NCBI GenBank assembly: GCA_022575985.1
Contig: JAKSXM010000231.1
Span: 20,932,501-20,996,500, forward strand
Direction: 5' to 3'
DNA length: 64,000 bases
Source of the DNA: Anagrus nilaparvatae
Taxonomy: Eukaryota; Arthropoda; Insecta; Hymenoptera; Mymaridae
Shown: piece by piece, positions 57,386 to 64,000 of the stretch
Layout: each line of letters begins with the position of its first letter
Position numbering within the stretch: the first letter of the stretch is position 1
Notes under the pieces: generated by a model
Seen by the model: only the letters and a program-made list of their open reading frames with translations
Told to the model about the DNA's origin: nothing
Database searches by the model: none
Translations under genes and position numbers: made by a program

Positions 57386-58639
57386 ATGAGAGCGTTAGCT
57401 TCAAAAAAGTCACTGCATTCTTAAATTTAAGTTTTCTAATTGTAAAAATTTCAGCTCTTTTAGATGTTGCGTGATTTTTTTTAAGCACATGCTTGTACTT
57501 GCTTATTCGGACTTCCTGTATAAGTTGAAATCAGGGCTTATGCATGCTTATAATAATATATATAAATTGAAAGCCTTGCTAAGTAAAAGTTTCTCGTATT
57601 TTTTTTTCTCGTACATTTTTGGGACAAATAATGGTCTTGTTATGTTTAATGACATTATGTTATATAACAATTTCAGGATTAAACCTGGTTGTAAGTTGGA
57701 GCTGCCTAGTATATATAATAGATCTAAAATTTATCGCCTATATCTAAAATTTAAACATTTTGGAAAATCAGAAAATAGGTTTTAGGTGAAAAATTAAAAA
57801 TTACCAGAGTAGAATAATAAAATTTTAGATATAGTAGGGAATAAATTTTAGATCTATTATCACACGTGAAAAATTATCTCGAAATAACACTGACTCAACC
57901 TGCTTGAGAGCGAAAAATTCATTCCAGCTCTCACGCGAGATGGTGGCCCGTAGACTCTATCGTAATGGTGACAAAGGAAATCGTGCGATTTTCTGAGGCC
58001 ATAAGTTAACAACGCACATAAAACATTCGCATAACACAAATCCAAGTTAACAAGCAAACTTGTCCCTAATAATGAAACTTCCGTTTTGTTATATAAATTC
58101 CTAGGCTGAGATATTTACACTTTAGAGGCATGATCTTTTTAGATAATGTATGAACATCCCAACCTAGAAGCTTGTAAACAATATAAAATCAGGAGTTTCG
58201 GTATTTGAAGCAAAAGTCTCACTTCAAGGTATCTTCACTGAAAAAAGTTTAGATAAATTTCCGACGTGTGAACGCCCTGAAATGAAAAAGTAAAACCAAC
58301 TGGCAGTCTGTTGAGACTCGAGAAAAAAATTCCCATAATTTTATTTGGATGTCATTTCACATAAAACACTGTGAAAAGTAGTGTACATTTTGCACTTCAA
58401 GTGCTCGTCTTCTCGTAGGAATTTATTACAAAAGGGTAACTGAGAGTTTTCGTATCCTTAACAGGGTTAATATTGAGTTTTTAACATGTCTTTTTGCTTG
58501 TATTTTTCCTATTTATCTGTCAGACTAATAAGACCTAATTCGAATTTATTAAAAACTAAAATACGCCCCTAAATCAAAACTATTAAAAGATCCATTTGAC
58601 TTCCCATCTTAAGAGAGGGAAAATTTAATCACACCCCTT
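57386..58639. other. Non-coding stretch; one unrecognised short frame
   Basis: A 104-codon frame at 57471-57785 (+) has no motif I can name and may be chance. Bases 57880-58060 are less AT-rich but not assignable. Confidence 0.35.
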
Positions 58640-59524
58640 AAATGGTCTCTAACAAAACAAAAATAACCACGTAGTCCGACTCCCTAAATCAGAGAGTCCA
58701 TCTCCCTGTATTTAGGGAGTCGGACTCTCTGATTTAGGGAGTTAACACGCTGATTTAGAGAGTCCGACTCCCTGAATAAAATAAATTAAAACATGAAAAA
58801 AGAAACTTTCCACATTACCTGGGGATTTTCGAGGTTGAGAAAAACGTTTTTGTTAATGAAAATTTTCATTTTTTCACCCCAGTATATTTTCCAATTTTCC
58901 AAGATGGCGGATCAAAAATCAGAATAAAAGGAACTTTCTACATTACCTGGGGGTTTTAGAAGTTGACAAAAACGTTTTTATGAATGAAAATTTTCTTTTT
59001 TACACTCCTGAATATTTTAAGATTTTCCAAGATGGTGGAACAAAATTTACTAATAAAAATAACCATATCGTATATTTCTATGAATTGTTTGACTCTACTT
59101 CTGAATAAAATTAAATAAAATAAAATTTAAATAAAATTTATTTTATTTTGCAAATACATGTCAAAAATTACAGCATTAGGGTTTGAGAATAGGCAAAAAT
59201 AAGTTCCTAAATAAATAAGTACAAGGAGTGTTATTAATTAAAATTGAATACATTTTTTTGTTTATTATTAGCATTGAAATTAAATATACCTTTATTAAAG
59301 ATTCAATTTTTACATACGTCTATGCTTGCATATATGAATTTTTTCATTTTATTGTATTTATTTTATAATTGAATACATTAATTTACTAATTTCATTGTAC
59401 ATATGAGCACTAAGAATAAGTAAGATTAAAACTAATAACGATATAAGTGTAACTGCCCCATAAAGTGGGTTAACATAAAATAAAAATAAAAGCCTAATAT
59501 TCGTAGTTTTAAGAGCCTACCCGC

Positions 59525-60968
59525 CTATATCGACCTTCTGTACAAGGGATCCGTAGGGCCCTTGTACTTCAGATATTTACTATCCCAGCAGGGATCAGAT
59601 GATCTTGAAGAAGGAACTTTTATAATGAATGTATTGGTATCTCCTATATAGACACATTGACCGTTTATTTCTGAAGTTTCAACTGCTATATACCTTGCTT
59701 CAAAATTTATTATTTTAAAATGTACTGATGATATAATCAGTTCTTTATTAATTTTGCGACATCTCGTATATTCTTTTTCATTTGCTTTATCAAAAATAAA
59801 TTTTTTTATTTTTATCAATCCGTAATTTTTAGTGTAAGCAAACATTGAGTCAGCTCATTGCGTTGCTTTCCCTGTAAAGAGGTATCCATCTTTGACCATT
59901 TAAAAATATGATTCTGAATTTTTTTCTGATAATTCCAAGAGTTGTATGCATTCGTTATCAACAGTAATCTTTACTCCAAAATATTTGGCAACGTTACCTT
60001 TTATTGTTTTCTCATATCAGTATTCTTATCTAATAATTGATAAAAGTCATAGATTTCATGTTTTTCATTTTTTTTAATTTTCTTATGAATAATGGTTTCT
60101 GCATGAATCATATTTTGAAATCGGTTAATTTCATAAACAACACCATTAGCTGAATGAGTTTCAAAATTATCCCATTATTTGTTTCAAATGGATATCCTCA
60201 ATAAAGGATATCCTGGGTAAATAAAGTACCCCAGTTAATAACTGCTTGAGGTAAATGCAGGAGCTGTGGACGTTATATGTCATAGCATTCTGTGAGTAAA
60301 GTTCTTCAGTATAGGCTACGAATTTCTTTATTCACGTATTTGCTTTCAGTATATCTTCCTTACTAATTACACTTTGAGATAATAAGTAAAACCCTTCAAC
60401 TAATAAGGCCCAATGTTGTAAATATTTAGCGAATCTCGGAATCTTTGATAGTAGTGGCAAACTGTAATATAAAATAAAATAGTGCTCTTTTGAGGTCCAC
60501 CAGGTTCTATCATCAATAGATCGAGAGTATCGTGATAGTTGCTTAGGTACTTTAATCGAATTTAAAGCATTATTAATTACATCTTTTTCCAGTGAGGTTA
60601 AAAAATATTCCTTTTTACTTGCATTGAACCAGTATTTAGTAAACTGCTTGCCAATACCAGAAAAAACACGCATTGAGTCTGGTACAAACCCTTCGATAGT
60701 ATTAAAATTTAAAAACCAACGGTGTTGCATTTTGTATTCCATATATTGGATGCTCAGAGTCCATGGCAACCTCCATGTAGAATAGTGTGTCTAATTTATT
60801 TCTTACTTTAGGCATTTCTTCAAGCAGAACATACTTCATAGAACTTTTATCATTTTCTTTTTTGACCCACTTTCCACAATTCAGGCACCATGAACACCTT
60901 TTAAATCCAGTATGTTTCGAAAATATAACTTTTATAAAAAGTAACAGTATATGCTTTATGTAAGACAA
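59525..60968 (-). pseudogene. CACTA/EnSpm-like transposase, C-terminal half, broken
   Basis: Segments 60968-60702, 60769-60332 and 59845-59525 on the minus strand carry family-like text. These are GFVPDSMRVF, then SRYSRSIDDRTWWTSKEHYF, then a YYSLPLLSK...YLQHWALLVEGFYLL block. This is typical of the large 'transposase domain-containing' proteins related to CACTA/EnSpm transposases in insects. A CSWCLNC pair lies near the start. Frameshifts separate the pieces and the catalytic N-terminal half is missing. The last segment ends with a stop at 59525, and its 3' flank matches the fragment split by the gypsy element at 34.0/46.2 kb. The family call rests on pattern recognition only. Confidence 0.6.
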
Positions 60969-61302
60969 TATTTAACAAATAAAGCAATAAATATTAAGTT
61001 CATCTAAGCTGGTTGTGCAAACACGTCATTTATACCCTTCAGAAACTGTTTTTAAAATTTTCATGTGAATTCTTATTTATTTCTGTCAATGTTGACAACA
61101 TTATAACAAAATTTTAATTCATAACAAACTTTTTCTTAACCTAAAAAATTTCTCGTAATGTAGAAATTTCTTATTTTCTGTATTTTAATCCAATATTTTG
61201 AAAATTAAGATAATATGCTGGACTGAGAAAATGAAAATTTTCATTTATAAAATCGGTTTTCTCAACCTCAAAAACACCCAGGTAATGTAGAAAGTTCTTT
61301 TA

Positions 61303-61677
61303 TCCACTTTAGCCCTGGAAAGCATACATTAAATGCACCTATACTATGCTGGAATAACTAAAATTATTAAAGCATTTTCATGCGTATGTCTGCGTGTATC
61401 GATTTATACAAAATATGTGTATAACTACTGCTTACTCCAACTGCAAAGTAATATCTCTATTATTCCATCTCTTGAATAAGCCATAGTTAGCATACAACTT
61501 GACGTATACTAGTTTTTCTAACCACTGTTCGTTGCATTCGACATATAACCGCTAGATGGCAGGTGCTTATACTATATGTTTTCCAAGGGAGTCTAGCTTC
61601 CATGTAAAGTACTTTAAAAATTTTAGTTCTTCCAGCATGCAAGTGCATTTTGCATATTTTCCAAGGCTAAAAGTGGA
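61303..61677. mobile_element. 375-bp MITE, TA duplication
   Basis: Ends TCCACTTTAGCCCTGGAAA and the near-complement give imperfect TIRs of about 65 bases. Flanked by TA at 61301 and 61678. Confidence 0.75.
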
Positions 61678-61690
61678 TAAAAAACATTAA

Positions 61691-61815
61691 TACACACGAG
61701 ACAGAATGTACCCCATCATCCGACACTTATTTATATAGAGTTTTTTAAAAGCCGGCTTTAAAAAACTCTATATAAATAAGCGTCGAATAATGACGTACAT
61801 TCTATCTCTTGTGTA
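61691..61815. mobile_element. 125-bp hairpin MITE, TTAA duplication
   Basis: It is almost fully palindromic about AGCCGGCT near 61752. Flanked by TTAA on both sides (61687-61690 and 61816-61819), which is the piggyBac-type target, although the palindrome itself could account for this. Confidence 0.65.
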
Positions 61816-61889
61816 TTAATATATAATTTTTGCAGTTTTTTGATCCACTATTTTGAAAAATAGGAAAATATGCTGTAGAAAAAAAAATA

Positions 61890-62590
61890 AATTTTCATTC
61901 ATAAAAACGTTTTTATCAACCTCAAAAACACCCAGGTAATGTAGAAAGTTCTTTTTTTGCACTTTTTTGATCCACTATTTTGAAAAATAGGAAAATATGC
62001 TGTAGAAAAAAAAAAATTTTTATTCATAAAAACGTTTTTATCAACCTCAAAAACACCCAGGTAATGTAAAAAGTTCCTTTTTTCTGTTTTCTGATCCGTC
62101 ATAATGGAAAATTTTAAAATATTCAGGAGTGAAAAAAAGAAAATTTTCATTCATAAAAACGTTTTTGTCAACCTCTAAAACCCCCAGGTAATGTAGAAAG
62201 TTCCTTTTTTCTGTTTTTTGATCCGCCATCTTGGAAAATCTTAAAATATTCAGGAGTGGAAAAAAGAAAATTTTCATTCATAAAAATGTTTTTGTCAACC
62301 TCAAAAACCCCCAGGCAATGTAGAAAGTTCCTTTTTCTCTGTTTTATGATTCGCCATTTTGGAAAATCGGAAAATATGCAGTGAAAAAAAAGCAAATAAA
62401 TTTTCATTCATAAAAACGTTTTTCTCAACATGGAAAACCCCTGGGTAATGTATAAAGTTTTTTTTAAATATTTTTCGATCCGCCATCTTGCAAAATCGGG
62501 AAATACACTGGGGTAAAAAATTAAAATTTTCAATAATAAAAACGCTTTTCTCAACCTCGAAAACCCCCAGGTAATGTGGAAAGTTTCTGT
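61890..62590. repeat. About 125-bp tandem array
   Basis: The word ACCCAGGTAATGTAGAAAG or a close form recurs at about 61933, 62057, 62186, 62311, 62439 and 62566, with a further copy at 61278. Two inverted copies lie at 58809 and 58938. Each unit also has AAAATTTTCATTCATAAAAA and a GATCCGCCATCTTGG-type word. Open frames across it are repeat read-through. Confidence 0.85.
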
Positions 62591-62815
62591 TTTCATTATA
62601 TATTTTTTCTTTTATCACTATTCACTAAACTCGAGTAAAACTTGAAAAAATAATTTCTTTTTTCATGTTTTTAATTTATTTTATTCAGGGAGTCGGACTC
62701 TCTAAATCAGGGAGTTAATTCTCTAAATCAGAGAGTTACCTCTCTAAAATAGAGAGTCTGACTCCCTGAATTCAGGGAGTCAGACTACGTGGTTATTTTC
62801 GTTAGAGGTACACAA

Positions 62816-64000
62816 TTTAGCTCCCCCCATTTTGATTCTCTAAATTCTAAGTACCATAACTGTACTTATACCGTACTCCATAAAAATATTTAATGTTAAA
62901 AAAGTTATGAAAATAAATTAAGTATGTTAATCATAATATAATATAATAAGTATTTTAATTTTAAAATACAAATATGAAAGAAAAAAGGAAAAAGAAAGGT
63001 AAATTTTATATTAATTATTATTATTCATATTTTCATATCAATATATATTTAATATATATTGTTCATATTTATTATTATTATTCTCATACATGTGATAGTA
63101 CGGAATTCTTAAAAATAAAAAATATACTGAAAATTTTCATAAAATTAAAAGTCCTAAAGTTATTTGTCTTTTACGGAATATATAAAAAACTATTTAGTCT
63201 AAATTTTATTTAAAGAAACGCTAGTGACTCCATTATAGAGGCTTAAAAGAAAACTTTTAACCAGTTTGTGATACAAACAACCAATGAGCATAACAGGTTA
63301 TAAAAAGCTCCACGTAGTTAGTTCACAGTCTGCGACTATGAGCGATTCGATAGATTTTTTTATCGCTCCACCTACCTGCACTGAGCCAATAACTGGCATG
63401 GTATGGCTGCCGCTTCTACATATTCTATATGTGGATCAGTTGCTACTGTAATGAATAAAAAAATTTTTGAGTATGGACAATTGAACATCATACTTGGATT
63501 CGATTTATTAAATGTATCCTTTTGTTTTTGTTTTGAATTTGTGTTATCTATGTTCATAAGTTTTTTTATTTTAATAAGTTAATCATTTCTTGAGTTAACC
63601 TAATCTAGCAATAAGCTTATATACATGCAATTGTGGATAATATTTTGTACTTTTTACGTTATTAACTTCTGTAGTTAAGTTATTTTTACAGAGTTTTGGA
63701 CATTTTAATCTGTGATCTACGTTCTTGGAGTTGCTGCTATATAAAAATATACTATCTATTAAAACACAATACTGAAAACAAAATAAGCAACTATCTTTTA
63801 TTTCTTGCACTTTATTGAAGATTTTTTATTGTGCGTATACAATAGACCCTTTTTAGTAAAAAAAATATCATATTGTTTTCAGTATACCAAAAAAATCCTT
63901 AACTATAAGACGTAAAAGATGTAAATGTCAAAACGTGTGCGGCGAGTAAGTGAATGTTGATTACTGTAGGCCATTGGAATATTTTAACATCATTTTAGTA
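62816..64000. other. No supported gene
   Basis: A 71-codon frame at 63810-63595 (-) contains CLFC and KCPKLC pairs but is unrecognised. A somewhat less AT-rich block at 63290-63440 has no motif. The rest is AT-rich. Confidence 0.35.

Larger units (their letters stand above)
58640..62810. mobile_element. Inverted-repeat element with 125-bp arrays
   Basis: The ends at 58650-58860 and about 62540-62795 are inverted copies. The outer part is made of short words GGGAGTCGGACTC / TCTCTGATTTAGGGAG in both orientations. The inner part begins the CATTACCTGG...TTTTCTCAACCTCGA unit. Inside are a dead CACTA-like transposase (-), AT-rich spacers and two MITEs. No TSD was resolved. Confidence 0.65.

Noticed and set aside
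61899..62618. Five overlapping minus-strand frames with similar text
   Set aside because: They are read-through of the 125-bp tandem repeat, not genes.

Overview
The window looks like heterochromatin-like, transposon-saturated DNA from an arthropod, most likely an insect. The reasons are: an AT-rich eukaryotic background, spliceosomal introns, one exon of a conserved Rab GTPase, and a mix of R1-type and Jockey/CR1-type LINEs, Penelope, P-like/THAP, hAT, Helitron, CACTA-like and Ty3/gypsy elements. A parasitoid wasp or other hymenopteran would fit, but that is inference. Only one piece of unmistakable host gene is visible: a Rab32-like exon at 21430-21755 (+). A second spliced coding remnant at 8.0-8.4 kb (-) is unrecognised.

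Layout. 1-4.5 kb: a decayed Ty3/gypsy-type retroelement with an integrase C-terminus followed by a broken envelope-like glycoprotein. 4.5-7.9 kb: a long-TIR element carrying a 5'-truncated LINE (-). 9.1-10.2 kb: a near-perfect 1-kb foldback. 10.2-19.1 kb: a TIR element with an integrase fragment, split by an apparently intact P-superfamily transposon (11180-19078) with 1.08-kb TIRs, tRNA-like promoters inside the TIRs, and a two-exon THAP transposase of about 1017 aa. 19.2-20.1 kb: a non-autonomous DNA element with a perfect 8-bp target duplication. 22-24.5 kb: G-rich tandem repeats and dispersed repeats. 24.6-28.3 kb: an R1-like LINE (-) missing its 3' half. 28.3-30.9 kb: a Penelope-like element (+) with three lesions. 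31.6-32.8 kb: a foldback made of about 125-bp repeats centred on TTGACAGCTGTCAA. 33.6-34.0 kb: a heat-shock-type promoter module beside a CACTA-like transposase C-terminus. 34.0-46.2 kb: a complete, very young Ty3/gypsy element. 47.2-51.1 kb: a non-autonomous Helitron. 52.3-57.4 kb: an inverted-repeat element with a 155-bp array, into which a 2.4-kb hAT element made of 43/44-bp palindromic satellite has jumped. 58.6-62.8 kb: an inverted-repeat element with 125-bp arrays, a dead CACTA-like transposase and two MITEs.

The most interesting locus is the 12.1-kb gypsy element. Its LTRs differ at about two bases plus one TA repeat. A textbook -1 frameshift site (GGGAAAC plus an 8-bp stem) joins gag to pol. 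Where retroviruses carry env it has an extra reading frame preceded by a strong splice acceptor. That frame encodes a second pair of CCHC-type zinc knuckles, and it copies the Gag pair's peculiarity (His replaced by Val in the second knuckle). This is a candidate undescribed accessory nucleocapsid-like protein.

Much of the rest is nested insertion. Target-site duplications show the order in several places: the P-like element went into the 10191-19129 element, the hAT into the 155-bp array, and the gypsy element into the CACTA-like 3' end.
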